From contig NZ_WOWP01000053.1 in the NCBI RefSeq assembly GCF_009741375.1, positions 62,001 to 126,000 on the forward strand: a DNA stretch of 64,000 bases. Direction: 5' to 3'. Within the stretch, counting starts at the first letter, position 1. Each line of letters begins with the position of its first letter. This DNA is from Flavobacterium rakeshii (GTDB taxonomy: Bacteria > Bacteroidota > Bacteroidia > Flavobacteriales > Flavobacteriaceae). Below are positions 1-9,499 of the stretch, one piece after another. A program made the position numbers and the translations under genes. Under the pieces are notes generated by a model, which was not told the DNA's origin, ran no database searches, and saw only the letters and a program-made list of their open reading frames with translations.

Positions 1-1
1 C

Positions 2-70
2 AAGAACCGCTTCGGGGCCAACGCCGTGATGCGCTGCAGCGGGGCGTTTGTTAAACCTAAGATGAATTAA
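2..70 (+). CDS. Y-family DNA polymerase (DinB/ImuB type), C-terminal end only
   Basis: This frame is open from the window edge to a TAA stop and encodes 22 residues. The stretch KNRFGANAVMRCSG resembles the extreme C-terminus of Bacteroidota Y-family translesion polymerases, which often end in a basic RFG-x-AVMR segment. The call rests on this short match and on position: it lies 19 bases upstream of a DnaE-type polymerase gene on the same strand, an arrangement known from imuB-dnaE2 mutagenesis cassettes. The rest of the gene lies outside the window, so catalytic residues cannot be checked. Confidence 0.5.
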   Translation, partial: KNRFGANAVMRCSGAFVKPKMN

Positions 71-89
71 TTTATTTGTTAGCAATAGT

Positions 90-3000
90 ATGTACCTGAA
101 CTGTCATTCCTTTCACTCGTTGCGTTACGGTACCGTCCCGGTAACCGAACTGGTCGCCCTGGGTAAAAGCCTTGGGGTAACGGCTATGACTTTGACCGAT
201 ATAAACACGGTAACGGGTATCTATGAGTTTTACAGGCTTTGCAGGGAAGTGGATATCAAGCCTCTGGTCGGGATGGAATTCCGTGAAGGGAATCAGTTAT
301 TGTATATCGCACTGGCTAAAAACCGTGCGGGTATAGCGGAGATCAACCGCCACCGTACCTATCATAATCTTGAGCAGATTCCTGTACCTGCTCAGGCACC
401 GGATTTTAAGGAGGTAGTGGTCATCTATCCGATGGATAAGGCGCCGGATACCCTGCGGGCATTTGAATACATCGGGGTGCGCAGCGGTGAGTTATCGTTA
501 CTGATACAATCGCGTTGGAGGGACAGGACGGACAGGATGGTCGTGTTGCAGCCCGTTACTTTCCGCGACAAGACCGAGTACAACCTCCACCGTATCCTGC
601 GGGCCATTGACCTGAATACCCTGGGCAGCAAGCTCACCCCTTCGGATTATTGCAGAGCGGATGAGCATATGCTGCCACCGGAAGAGATCATGGTACGCTT
701 TAGCTCCTACCCCAAATTGCTGGAGAATACCTTTGCCCTAATCGCGCAATGTGATTTCCAGTATGAGTTTGGCATGCCCCGCAACAAAAAACACTATACC
801 GGAACTCGGGAAGCCGACCGGAAACTACTCACCAGTTTGGCACAGCAGGGATTGGTACGAAGATATGGGAGTAATAATGAGGCTGCCCGCCTGCGCGTGG
901 AAAAGGAACTGAAGGTGATTGATGAGCTGGGGTTCAGCGGATATTTCCTGATTACCTGGGATATTGTCCGCTACAGCAATTCGATGGGCTTTCTGCATAT
1001 CGGGCGCGGCAGCGGTGCCAACAGCATCATTGCCTACTGCCTGGGTATTACCGATATCTGCCCGCTCGAACTGGATTTGTATTTTGAGCGGTTTTTGAAC
1101 CTCAACCGTAAAAGCCCGCCGGATTTTGACATCGACTGGTCCTGGAAGGAGCGCGATGTGATACTGGAATATATCTTCCGTCGTTATGGCGCGGATCATG
1201 TGGCCTTCTGCGGTACCAATGTGGAATTCAAATACAGATCCATATTCCGGGAGGTGGGTAAGGTATTCGGCCTTCCGAAAGAGGAACTGGATGCCCTCTC
1301 GGGTACTTCGATGGACCGGCACGATACCAATGAGGTAATACGATTGGTACACCGTTACGGGATGCTGCTGGAGAAATACCCCAACCAGCGCTCGATGCAT
1401 TCCTGCGGGATACTGATATCGGAAGACCCCATTACCGATTTTACGGCACTGGAGCTACCGCCCAAGGGCTTTCCTATTGTGCAGTTTGATATGCATGTGG
1501 CCGAGGAGATCGGTTTTGACAAGTTCGATATCCTCTCCCAACGGGGCATCGGGCACATTGACGAATCGGTACGGCTCATTAAAAAGAACCGCGGGATTAC
1601 CGTGGACATACGCGATACCTCACTTTCCAAGGATGAAACGATCTGTAATACGTATTTGGGACAGGGAAAGACCATCGGCTGCTTTTATATCGAAAGCCCT
1701 GCCATGCGGGGCCTTTTGCGTAGGCTGAAGTGTGATAACTATAAAACGCTGGTCGCAGCCTCTTCCATCATACGACCGGGGGTGGCCCAAAGCGGTATGA
1801 TGAAGGAATACATTTTCCGCCACAACCATCCCGATAGGTTCGAGTACTTCCATCCGGTATTTGAAGAGCAGCTGGGAGAAACCTATGGCATTATGGTCTA
1901 CCAGGAGGATGTGATCAAGATTGCCCTGCATTACGGGGGGCTGGCCGCTGCCGACGGGGACATACTGCGCCGTGCCATGAGCGGCAAGGGACGTTCCAAA
2001 GCGGCTCTGCAACGTGTAAAGGATAATTTTTTTGCTTCTTGTGCCGCCAAAGGGCATCCTGAGGAATTGAGCGCAGAGATTTACCGTCAGATCGAGTCCT
2101 TTGCCGGATATTCTTTCTGCAAGGCGCATTCGGCCTCCTATGCCGTGGAAAGCTACCAGAGCCTGTACCTGAAGGTGCACTACCCCATAGAGTTTATGGT
2201 AGCGGTCATCAACAACCAGGGTGGGTTCTACCGTACCGAGGTGTATGTGCATGAAGCGAGGATGTCCGGGGCGGTTATCCATACCCCCTGTATCAACAAA
2301 AGCGAAGTGGAGACGACCCTGTACGGAAAAGACGTTTATCTGGGTTTTATGCACCTGCAGGGGCTGCAGGGAGAAATTGCCCGTTGTATTGTATCCGAAC
2401 GTAGTGACAATGGAGAGTATAGTTCGCTGGAGGATTTCATCAACAGGGTGCCTATAGGGATTGAAGGGCTGCAGCTTTTGATCTATATCGGGGCGTTTCG
2501 CTGCACTGGGAAGAACAAGAACGAACTCTTGGTTACTGCCCGACGTATCATGATGCATTTTAAGCCGGTGCAACGCCAGCCGCAACTACTTCCTGAACCG
2601 GTGCAACAGTACAGGCTCCCCGAACTGAAACGCTCCCCTTTCGAGGATGCCTTTGACGAGATTGAGCTGCTGGGTTTTCCGGTATCGGTTACCCCGTTCA
2701 ACCTTTTGAAAACCGGCTACCGTGGGGATGTCATGGCACGGGATTTGGTGCAGTACCATAAAAAGCAGGTGAAGATGCTGGCCTATCTGGTCTCGCGCAA
2801 GCATGTACCCACCAAGATGGGGGCCATGTATTTCGGGACGTGGATTGATGCCAACGGGGAATTCTTTGATACCGCCCATTTTACCGGCAGCCTGAAACAA
2901 TACCCTTTTAAGGGCGGTGGCTGTTACCTGCTCTTGGGTACGGTGGAGGTGGACTACCACTTCCCTACCATTACCATATCCAAAATGGAGAAGCTGCCTT

Positions 3001-3170
3001 TTATTGCCGATCCGCGCTACAGGGAAACCGAAGAGGAAAGTACCTGTACGGCGCAGCGATTACGGGAGGATGTTTCAATGACCCATCGTGCCCCTTACCC
3101 GCAGGAGCAGGAAATCGGCCTGCCAAGGCATAAGATGAATACAGCAACTAATCAGAAAAAGACAGGATAA
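90..3170 (+). CDS. dnaE: DNA polymerase III alpha subunit, short DnaE2/ImuC-like form
   Basis: A C-family DNA polymerase of 1026 residues, shorter than the roughly 1160 residues of a replicative DnaE and closer to the error-prone DnaE2/ImuC class. An N-terminal PHP domain covers about residues 1-200 (NCHSFHSLRYGT motif at the start). The catalytic palm has PPDFDIDW near residue 344, which supplies the two-aspartate motif, and FDKFDILSQRG near residue 477, which supplies the third acidic residue. A helix-hairpin-helix region and an OB-fold (TKMGAMYFGTWID, about residue 905) follow. It sits between a Y-family polymerase tail and a DnaQ-like nuclease gene that starts 5 bases after its stop, so the genes look co-transcribed. 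I infer a role in mutagenic lesion bypass from length and context. A second replicative DnaE should exist elsewhere in the genome. Confidence 0.88.
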   Translation: MYLNCHSFHSLRYGTVPVTELVALGKSLGVTAMTLTDINTVTGIYEFYRLCREVDIKPLVGMEFREGNQLLYIALAKNRAGIAEINRHRTYHNLEQIPVPAQAPDFKEVVVIYPMDKAPDTLRAFEYIGVRSGELSLLIQSRWRDRTDRMVVLQPVTFRDKTEYNLHRILRAIDLNTLGSKLTPSDYCRADEHMLPPEEIMVRFSSYPKLLENTFALIAQCDFQYEFGMPRNKKHYTGTREADRKLLTSLAQQGLVRRYGSNNEAARLRVEKELKVIDELGFSGYFLITWDIVRYSNSMGFLHIGRGSGANSIIAYCLGITDICPLELDLYFERFLNLNRKSPPDFDIDWSWKERDVILEYIFRRYGADHVAFCGTNVEFKYRSIFREVGKVFGLPKEELDALSGTSMDRHDTNEVIRLVHRYGMLLEKYPNQRSMHSCGILISEDPITDFTALELPPKGFPIVQFDMHVAEEIGFDKFDILSQRGIGHIDESVRLIKKNRGITVDIRDTSLSKDETICNTYLGQGKTIGCFYIESPAMRGLLRRLKCDNYKTLVAASSIIRPGVAQSGMMKEYIFRHNHPDRFEYFHPVFEEQLGETYGIMVYQEDVIKIALHYGGLAAADGDILRRAMSGKGRSKAALQRVKDNFFASCAAKGHPEELSAEIYRQIESFAGYSFCKAHSASYAVESYQSLYLKVHYPIEFMVAVINNQGGFYRTEVYVHEARMSGAVIHTPCINKSEVETTLYGKDVYLGFMHLQGLQGEIARCIVSERSDNGEYSSLEDFINRVPIGIEGLQLLIYIGAFRCTGKNKNELLVTARRIMMHFKPVQRQPQLLPEPVQQYRLPELKRSPFEDAFDEIELLGFPVSVTPFNLLKTGYRGDVMARDLVQYHKKQVKMLAYLVSRKHVPTKMGAMYFGTWIDANGEFFDTAHFTGSLKQYPFKGGGCYLLLGTVEVDYHFPTITISKMEKLPFIADPRYRETEEESTCTAQRLREDVSMTHRAPYPQEQEIGLPRHKMNTATNQKKTG

Positions 3171-3175
3171 GCAGG

Positions 3176-4558
3176 ATGAGAAAGAACGAGTATGCCATAG
3201 TAGATATCGAGACCACGGGCGGTAATGCCTCGGGAAGCCGCATTACGGAAATATGTATCATTATCCATGACGGGATACAAGTACTGGACCGCTGGGAAAC
3301 CCTGGTGAATCCGCAAAAGGAAATACCGCTGCCCATTTTTGCCCTCACCGGGATCAATAATGAGATGGTGGCCGGAGCGCCCATCTTTGATGACATAGCG
3401 GAAAAGGTATTGGAGCTGCTGGAAGGCCGGATATTTGTGGCGCATAACGTGAATTTCGATCATTCCTTTGTAAAGCATGAACTGGAGCATGCCGGGCTGA
3501 AATGGACCACCCGCAAGCTCTGCACAGTGCGGGCTGCCCGTAAGGTACGGCCGGGATTGCCCTCCTACAGCCTGGGCAACCTGTGCCGCACACTGGATAT
3601 ACCCCTTACACGTGCCCACCGTGCCGGTGGTGATGCGGATGCCACGGCCATCCTGCTCTCCCGATTACTGTTATGGGATGAGGCCGGGGAGATTCCCAAG
3701 ATGATCAAACGCAACTCGCACGACCAGAACCTCCCTCCCCACCTGCCCCAGTCCGAATTCGAGCAGTTGCCCGAAAAGCCAGGGGTGTACTATTTCTATA
3801 ATCAGGTGGGGAAAGTGGTCTATGTCGGGAAAGCCAAAAACATCAAGAAACGGGTAGCACAGCATTTCTCAGGGCATAAGATCACACCCCAGCGTCAGAA
3901 CTTTATGCGTGATATTCACTCCATCTCCCACGAGGTCTGCGGGACTGAGTTTATGGCACTGCTATTGGAATGCTGTGAGATCAGAAAGCTATGGCCCCTG
4001 CACAACAAAGCACTGAAAAAGTTCGAGCCGAAGTTCGGGCTGTATTATTACGAGGCGCGTAGCGGATATAAGTACCTTGGCATCGGGAAACTGTCCAAAG
4101 GACAGGTTTGTGTGGAACACTTCTTTTCCCTGCACCAGGGGGTGAACCTTCTGCTTTCCGTGGCCGGGGAATTCAGTATTGACCATCGGTTCTGCCACTA
4201 CGGGGTTCAGGGCGAAGGCGATTTTATCGTAAAAAAAGACAATGAGGGATTTCCCGATATAAAGCTGCACAACAGCAAAGTTGAACAGGCTCTGGAGCAT
4301 CTTGCTGATAGCAGGCTGAGTTTCGGAATTGTGGACAAGGGGCGCTCCGGTGAGGAACGCAGCTGCATCTGGGTGGAAAACGGGCATTTCTACGGTATGG
4401 GTTATATGCCGTCAGATGTTGGGATTACAGAAGCTATCGAACTAAAGGATTATGTAACACCTTACCACAGCAACCGCTATATTATGCAGCTCATTACGGG
4501 TTACGCGGAGAAATACCCCGGAAAGGTCCTGCGGGCTGAAATGCCTGTCGAAGAATAA
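3176..4558 (+). CDS. DnaQ-like 3'-5' exonuclease fused to a UvrC/Cho-type GIY-YIG nuclease
   Basis: A two-domain nuclease of 460 residues. Residues 1-165 form a DEDD exonuclease of the DnaQ/epsilon type, with DIETTGG (Asp10, Glu12), NVNFDHSF near residue 91 and the HRAGGDADAT Exo III motif. Residues about 198-290 carry a GIY-YIG domain of the UvrC N-terminal kind (GVYYFY near 203, YVGKAKNIKKR near 216). The C-terminal 170 residues match no domain I recognise. The fusion combines proofreading-type and incision-type activities. The gene follows dnaE by 5 bases and precedes alkB by 51. I infer that it provides exonuclease or incision activity to this cassette; the alternative is a stand-alone Cho-like repair nuclease. 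Confidence 0.85.
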   Translation: MRKNEYAIVDIETTGGNASGSRITEICIIIHDGIQVLDRWETLVNPQKEIPLPIFALTGINNEMVAGAPIFDDIAEKVLELLEGRIFVAHNVNFDHSFVKHELEHAGLKWTTRKLCTVRAARKVRPGLPSYSLGNLCRTLDIPLTRAHRAGGDADATAILLSRLLLWDEAGEIPKMIKRNSHDQNLPPHLPQSEFEQLPEKPGVYYFYNQVGKVVYVGKAKNIKKRVAQHFSGHKITPQRQNFMRDIHSISHEVCGTEFMALLLECCEIRKLWPLHNKALKKFEPKFGLYYYEARSGYKYLGIGKLSKGQVCVEHFFSLHQGVNLLLSVAGEFSIDHRFCHYGVQGEGDFIVKKDNEGFPDIKLHNSKVEQALEHLADSRLSFGIVDKGRSGEERSCIWVENGHFYGMGYMPSDVGITEAIELKDYVTPYHSNRYIMQLITGYAEKYPGKVLRAEMPVEE

Positions 4559-4609
4559 AAATGTGGAAAGAAAAGCAAGAATAATTGCGAAAGCAGAAAG
4601 GATGAAATT

Positions 4610-5236
4610 ATGACAACACTATTTGATGATACGGAATTGTTTACCACAGGGAATTCACCAAAACGCTATTATGACCTACCGGATATGGAACTGATGCAGT
4701 ATGATGGTTTTGTTCCGAAAGCGGAAGCGGATGTTTTTTATGAAAAATTACTCCATGAAACACCATGGCGGGAATACCAAATGCCGATGTACGATAAGAT
4801 TGTTACAGCACCGAGGATGATTGCCTGGTATGGCCAGCCCGAAGAGGCCGGTGAGGGTGCCTTGCCCTGGACCCCGGAGCTGCTTACCCTGCGTGAGAAA
4901 GTGGAAAGAGAAACCGGACTTCCCTTTAATGCGGTACTGCTGAACCTGTATCGTAACGGCAGTGACAGTGTAGCCTGGCATTCGGATAAGGAGCACCGCA
5001 TCGGCAGCAATCCCAATATTGCCTCGGTCACTTTTGGACAGACAAGGCCATTTAGGTTCAGGCATAAAATCGACAAATCGGTACCACAGGTTGAGATACC
5101 TCTGCATCACGGTACGCTGCTTGTAATGTCAGGGACTACCAATACCTATTGGGAGCATCATATACCTAAGTCAGTAAAAGATATGTTGCCGAGGATTAAC
5201 TTGACCTTCAGACAGGTATTTTTCTTTAACCGGTAA
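4610..5236 (+). CDS. alkB: AlkB-type alpha-ketoglutarate-dependent DNA dealkylase
   Basis: A 208-residue 2-oxoglutarate/Fe(II) dioxygenase that would remove alkyl groups from bases oxidatively. The iron-binding HxD is His124-Ser-Asp126 in AWHSDKEH, the distal histidine lies in YWEHHIPKS (His183/184), and the co-substrate arginine is in PRINLTFRQ. The substrate-binding RNGSDSVAWHSD and FGQTRPFRF segments match the AlkB2/AlkB3-like branch rather than E. coli AlkB. It ends the damage-tolerance cassette and is followed by a strong terminator at 5263-5292. Reversal of alkylation next to translesion polymerases fits an inducible alkylation response, although no SOS box was found inside the window. 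Confidence 0.92.
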   Translation: MTTLFDDTELFTTGNSPKRYYDLPDMELMQYDGFVPKAEADVFYEKLLHETPWREYQMPMYDKIVTAPRMIAWYGQPEEAGEGALPWTPELLTLREKVERETGLPFNAVLLNLYRNGSDSVAWHSDKEHRIGSNPNIASVTFGQTRPFRFRHKIDKSVPQVEIPLHHGTLLVMSGTTNTYWEHHIPKSVKDMLPRINLTFRQVFFFNR

Positions 5237-5262
5237 GATCATCATCTGTAAATGTTTAAAAA

Positions 5263-5292
5263 AACCAGTCAGTATTCCTGACTGGTTAGTAA
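5263..5292. terminator. Bidirectional hairpin terminator
   Basis: A perfect 10-bp stem, AACCAGTCAG with CTGACTGGTT, encloses a 5-base loop (TATTC). A run of A precedes it and AATTTTT follows shortly after. It lies between the convergent alkB and hydrolase genes and can serve both. Confidence 0.85.
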
Positions 5293-5332
5293 TTTTTAGG
5301 GAATCTTATATTTCCCATACGGTAGCTTTTTT

Positions 5333-8300
5333 TTAATTGATTACAATCGTATGAGATTCTATCTGCCCCTGATATTCTATTACCATAACGTAACTCCCTT
5401 GCGGCAGAGAAGCTACATTAACCTGGGCAGGTATACCTATGGTGGTAGTTTGAAGTACAAGTACAGCAGCATTATTATAAAAAGAAACATTCAGGTTAAG
5501 TGCAGGATGAGTATAAGGCCCTGTTGATACCGAACCTCCATTTTCTGGGTCAGTATACGGGTTTCCGCCTACGGGGATTAGGGTTGTTGAAGGAGGAAAA
5601 CTCCACGTGTGATTGTTTCTTATACCTATATTGAGTTCGGTTACAGCTGGTACAGGTGAGATATAAAAATTATCTGTCGCTATACCGTTTGAGGAGCCAC
5701 AGTTATCTGTACAAGCGGTAATATCATGAGTAAACTCCTGCCAATGAGACCATCCGCCACAATCACTTTTTGTTCTTATCCTAAAAGTAAATAATTTGTT
5801 ACATGTAGGATAAAGGTATACATAGCGTCCACTGTGATCGACAATATCTCTGGACCAACTTATATCAGAGGTAACCTTTTCCCATTCAATATCCGTGATC
5901 TCATTAATACCGGGAGTGTAGTTCATCTCTAAATAGACCTCACACCCGTCATTAACAAGAGTTGGGTTCATCGGAAGTACAGGCCCATTATCCGGTAATT
6001 CGGAATCACCATCGCCAGAACCCGGTCCGCCTGCGTTACCACCTCCACTGGAAGTATTTATATAGGTTATAGACTGTACAGTCGGTGCACCGACATATAC
6101 GCTTTTGGTAATTATCCAATCATCAATATCGCAATCCTCACTATTAATCCTGACACCTATCTGTACCCAACCGCTTTTTGATCCATTACGTTCAACTGTG
6201 AGCACGCTTTCGTTGAGTGGGCTGGTTACCGTGACTATATCACCACCAATTACATTCCAAAGATAACTATCCGCTCCCTCAGATACGGAAAATGTACCTC
6301 CTAAATCGCAGATTCTCTCCGGTCCAGCAATTTCGTTTACACAACGAATCCTACAGTCATTGACCTCATCATTCCCGGGGATGGCATCAATTTCATTTGC
6401 AATCCAATTACCGGTCCTGGACTGAAAACTGATATGTTCTCCATTATAGGGGGCATTAACACGGTCTTCTACCAAAAAGTTATCAAATGGACTACTCAGG
6501 CTTGTCTCAGGCATCGTATTAAAACCATATACCTTTAAATAATCAACCGGAGCCGGAGCCGCATCGTTACGCTTTACGTCAAGAGCACTGACTGTAGGTA
6601 TGAACCCATAGGTAGCGTAATTAAAATTAAAATCAGGAAAGATATTGGGTATATCCTCTCCATAGGCACTAATATCAAAATTTCCTCCCGGATAGGAATC
6701 AAAGGGTAAGGTATAGTTAGGGGCAGCTTTACTGCGCTCAGTAAGTGTATGCCATATACCAATGATCCAAAGAAATTTTTTCTTATATCTGATTTTACCA
6801 TTATAAATATTTCTTTGAGATGCCCCTATATCAGGAAGTGCCTTAAGTTCAAAATCAAAATAAAATCGGCTGGAACCGGGTAAGATTCCTAACAGGGTCA
6901 ATTCGATATCATTGGTAAGTATGCCTATAAGGGGTACCGCTAATCCCCATAAGACTCTTCTGAAAAAAGCCTTATTCCCCTCTTTATGCATATCGGCAAG
7001 TACAGCACCAGGAATAAATCCCTGATCTCCACCGCATTCATTTCCATTACTCACAGCAATATTATAGCTCTGCTGCGGATATCCCATGTTTTCCAGTTCA
7101 GCCTGCCATTGTTCATGTAGACTTGTATCAACTTCCTCAGATGGGGTGAACCAGTAATAGTTCATTTGTACTGCGGCAGGAGTATCCTGCAGGGTTAAAA
7201 GATCTTCAGGGCTTACATACTGCTGCACCGAAAGGTTACTTCCAGTATAATTATTCAGCAGACTGGCCATTGAATCAAGTAATGTGTAGATAACTGGTAA
7301 AACATCCTCTCCTAGTTGGTATAACGGTGTGTCCAGGTATTCGTTGTACATGTGTCTTACAAACATCTGACCGCTTAAAAGCGTATTACTCCCCTGGTGG
7401 GGAGCGTCATGACTAATGAAGGTTCTTACGCCATGATTCCGAGGATCATTGTCATTCTCCATTCGTGCCAATGTATAACGTGAAATTACACCTCCCATAC
7501 TTTGGCCTAAAATAACAATTTCCTCATTACCAATCTTATTCTCATTTACCCAGTTAATAATGTTCTCAAGCACCACGCTATTATCTCTTAGGTCTGCAGT
7601 CCCTCTTTCCCAGTCCACATAAATCACATCGTATTCTTGTGTCCCATTACTATAGAGCAGGCTACGCAGTTTATTGGAATAAAAGATATCACTATAAAAA
7701 TCAGAAAGAGACCTGTCCCCTCCTTCAGTTTCCGGTTGACTGATATGTCCGGTATCAAAACCTTCTACTACTATAAAAGGCCTACGCAGCTGCCCGTTAT
7801 TTCCCGGTACGTAATCTATATTAAGTGTTGCCCCTTCAATATCAGTTACTGTTGCGTCAGAAGATAAAGCTCCTTTGACAGAGAAGAAATTATAACTATA
7901 TAAAACACTACGGTCAGAAAGTGTAATCCTGTACATCCATTTATAAACGCCATCATCCATATACTGAAGAGTAACCGGTTGATCATACCTAAGTTCGTGG
8001 TAACCGGTGCCATCCTGACCGTCAAACTCAATTTTATCTATTTCCGACAGACTGTTACTTAACATCAGGGTTTGGGGCAGAACTACATCAAAAGTCCGTT
8101 TATTAAAGCTACTTATAGGAGGACTGAAAGCTATTGCATTTAATGTTTCGAAAGGATCCTGCCATACTCCGTTTACATACTTATATTCGTAATAACTTTC
8201 ATTGACAACACTAATCTTATTTTCCTGTAGTGCCAACGGACTAATACGAGAATATTTGTAATACAATCCGGAAAGTGTTACAGTATTATGTTGTGCTGCA

Positions 8301-8632
8301 GTTTTAAGACGCTCGTTGACCCAGTTCGCTGCGATCTGATCAAGTTTAGGGAAACTGGGATTATTTTGAACTGTATTTCCCATATACAACGTACTGTAAA
8401 TATCACTAAATACATCGACATTAATGGCGGTACTGTCTGTTAGTGTCCCGTTATATGCCGTAACGTCGGTAAATTCAAAGGCATAATCTAACAGAACATT
8501 ATTAGGAACACGGCCGAGCTCAATATGGGAAAATACAGAATTGACCTCATTCCTCCATTGTGTGTTAACATGACGCTGACCTAAGGCAAAAGCACTCCAG
8601 GCCAGACTTAAAAGTAAGGCGATTTTTTTCAT
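5333..8632 (-). CDS. Secreted T9SS-dependent alpha/beta hydrolase (PGAP1/lipase-like), multidomain
   Basis: A 1099-residue exported protein. It has an N-terminal signal peptide (MKKIALLLSLAWSAFALGQ). An alpha/beta hydrolase domain follows, with YVDWERGT and the nucleophile elbow GQSMGG (Ser near residue 377), then a DAPHQGSN segment typical of PGAP1-like lipases and acyl-esterases. Residues about 770-850 resemble a PKD-type beta-sandwich (GADSYLWNVIGG), and a Gly/Asp-rich linker near residue 870 leads to another beta-rich domain. The last ~80 residues are a type A T9SS sorting domain (ISPVPAVTELNIGI near its start and an ITTTIG/GSYVMVIEY ending). It lies 21 bases downstream of a lipoprotein gene in the same direction. 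The substrate is unknown; a lipid or ester at the surface is inferred. Confidence 0.8.
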   Translation of the reverse strand: MKKIALLLSLAWSAFALGQRHVNTQWRNEVNSVFSHIELGRVPNNVLLDYAFEFTDVTAYNGTLTDSTAINVDVFSDIYSTLYMGNTVQNNPSFPKLDQIAANWVNERLKTAAQHNTVTLSGLYYKYSRISPLALQENKISVVNESYYEYKYVNGVWQDPFETLNAIAFSPPISSFNKRTFDVVLPQTLMLSNSLSEIDKIEFDGQDGTGYHELRYDQPVTLQYMDDGVYKWMYRITLSDRSVLYSYNFFSVKGALSSDATVTDIEGATLNIDYVPGNNGQLRRPFIVVEGFDTGHISQPETEGGDRSLSDFYSDIFYSNKLRSLLYSNGTQEYDVIYVDWERGTADLRDNSVVLENIINWVNENKIGNEEIVILGQSMGGVISRYTLARMENDNDPRNHGVRTFISHDAPHQGSNTLLSGQMFVRHMYNEYLDTPLYQLGEDVLPVIYTLLDSMASLLNNYTGSNLSVQQYVSPEDLLTLQDTPAAVQMNYYWFTPSEEVDTSLHEQWQAELENMGYPQQSYNIAVSNGNECGGDQGFIPGAVLADMHKEGNKAFFRRVLWGLAVPLIGILTNDIELTLLGILPGSSRFYFDFELKALPDIGASQRNIYNGKIRYKKKFLWIIGIWHTLTERSKAAPNYTLPFDSYPGGNFDISAYGEDIPNIFPDFNFNYATYGFIPTVSALDVKRNDAAPAPVDYLKVYGFNTMPETSLSSPFDNFLVEDRVNAPYNGEHISFQSRTGNWIANEIDAIPGNDEVNDCRIRCVNEIAGPERICDLGGTFSVSEGADSYLWNVIGGDIVTVTSPLNESVLTVERNGSKSGWVQIGVRINSEDCDIDDWIITKSVYVGAPTVQSITYINTSSGGGNAGGPGSGDGDSELPDNGPVLPMNPTLVNDGCEVYLEMNYTPGINEITDIEWEKVTSDISWSRDIVDHSGRYVYLYPTCNKLFTFRIRTKSDCGGWSHWQEFTHDITACTDNCGSSNGIATDNFYISPVPAVTELNIGIRNNHTWSFPPSTTLIPVGGNPYTDPENGGSVSTGPYTHPALNLNVSFYNNAAVLVLQTTTIGIPAQVNVASLPQGSYVMVIEYQGQIESHTIVIN

Positions 8633-8653
8633 AAATATAATTGGTTAATTGGT

Positions 8654-9196
8654 TTACTCGAGATACATAGTATCAAAACGCCCGTCAGTGATATGAACAG
8701 TCTCGCTCGTTAAAGGGTGAACTACATCAAACCAAAAGGTACCTGACAGGATATGCGGGTCATTACCGGTTCCCAGCCGCGTTATGGTGAGCTCACCGGT
8801 ATATTCCAAATCGGTTTGCTGCAGATAATTTTCATTAGGAGAATAGGAAAAAAATGCCATGCCCACTACATTTCCACTATTTTCAGTTAATAGCTGATAT
8901 GTCTGCCCTTGCTCTAATTCCACGTTTTCAGATAATAGGTACAAAGACCAGGGTCTATTACTATCCTTATAATCTTCATCCTCTCCGCCAATCCCAAAAT
9001 GATAAATCCCGTCTATATATTGGTAGAAACAGTTAAAGGTACTACCGGGATCTATAAAGCTCTTACCATCTACACGACAGGCAAAAGTTCCAGCTCCTGT
9101 AGTAGTAGCTTCAGGCAAACTATCGTCATTGTTGTCATCTGTATCGCACGCAAACAGTAAGAATAATAAAGAAAAAAGACAGATTAATTTTGTCAC
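8654..9196 (-). CDS. Predicted lipoprotein of unknown function
   Basis: Taking the GTG at 9196-9194 as start gives 180 residues that begin directly with a lipoprotein signal: VTKLICLF, a hydrophobic run, and a lipobox LLFAC, followed by an acidic DTDDNNDD linker. Longer in-frame starts exist up to 9358 but would bury this signal behind about 55 unsuited residues. The mature part is a small beta-rich domain (ACRVDGKSF, ITRLGTGNDPHILSGTFWFDV) of the kind found in DUF6252-like Bacteroidota lipoproteins; that family assignment is tentative. It would be anchored in a membrane, probably on the outer leaflet. It is probably co-transcribed with the hydrolase that starts 21 bases downstream. Confidence 0.65.
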   Translation of the reverse strand: MTKLICLFSLLFLLFACDTDDNNDDSLPEATTTGAGTFACRVDGKSFIDPGSTFNCFYQYIDGIYHFGIGGEDEDYKDSNRPWSLYLLSENVELEQGQTYQLLTENSGNVVGMAFFSYSPNENYLQQTDLEYTGELTITRLGTGNDPHILSGTFWFDVVHPLTSETVHITDGRFDTMYLE

Positions 9197-9410
9197 AAAA
9201 TATTGAGTAAGACTTTGTCCTAAAATACGGAAGTTTTGATTAGAAGGTAAGGAGATGGTACTGAATGGTAGGTGTAAAACCTGTTTCATAAAATTGAAAT
9301 TTATAGTAAATTTAGTAGCTACCTGACCAAAAATAACAAAACTATAAAACAAGCACAATCAAAGGTAAGGCACTGATTAACAACACATTCAAATATATCA
9401 AAATATAAAG

Positions 9411-9458
9411 ACCTGTAATATTTGTTAACATATCTTTAACAAAATGTTACAGGTTTTT
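9411..9458. repeat. Long near-perfect inverted repeat between accessory blocks
   Basis: Arms of 18 and 19 bases (starting ACCTGTAA and ending TTACAGGT) flank the 8-base spacer CATATCTT, with one extra T in the right arm and one mismatch. The right side runs into TTTTTATA. It could be a terminator, but no + strand gene precedes it, so a boundary or recombination site of the PRTRC-bearing element is an alternative. Confidence 0.6.
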
Positions 9459-9499
9459 ATATACTTAAATCCAATGCGAAAACGGCCAAAAAGGGCAGC

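Noticed and set aside
825..2585. Long open frames on the - strand opposite the dnaE gene
   Set aside because: They are shadows of the DnaE reading frame. The + strand frame carries all polymerase motifs, and the opposite frames show no family likeness.
8654..9358. A 234-residue version of the lipoprotein starting at 9358
   Set aside because: It would bury the lipobox about 70 residues into the protein. The GTG at 9196 places the signal at the N-terminus.
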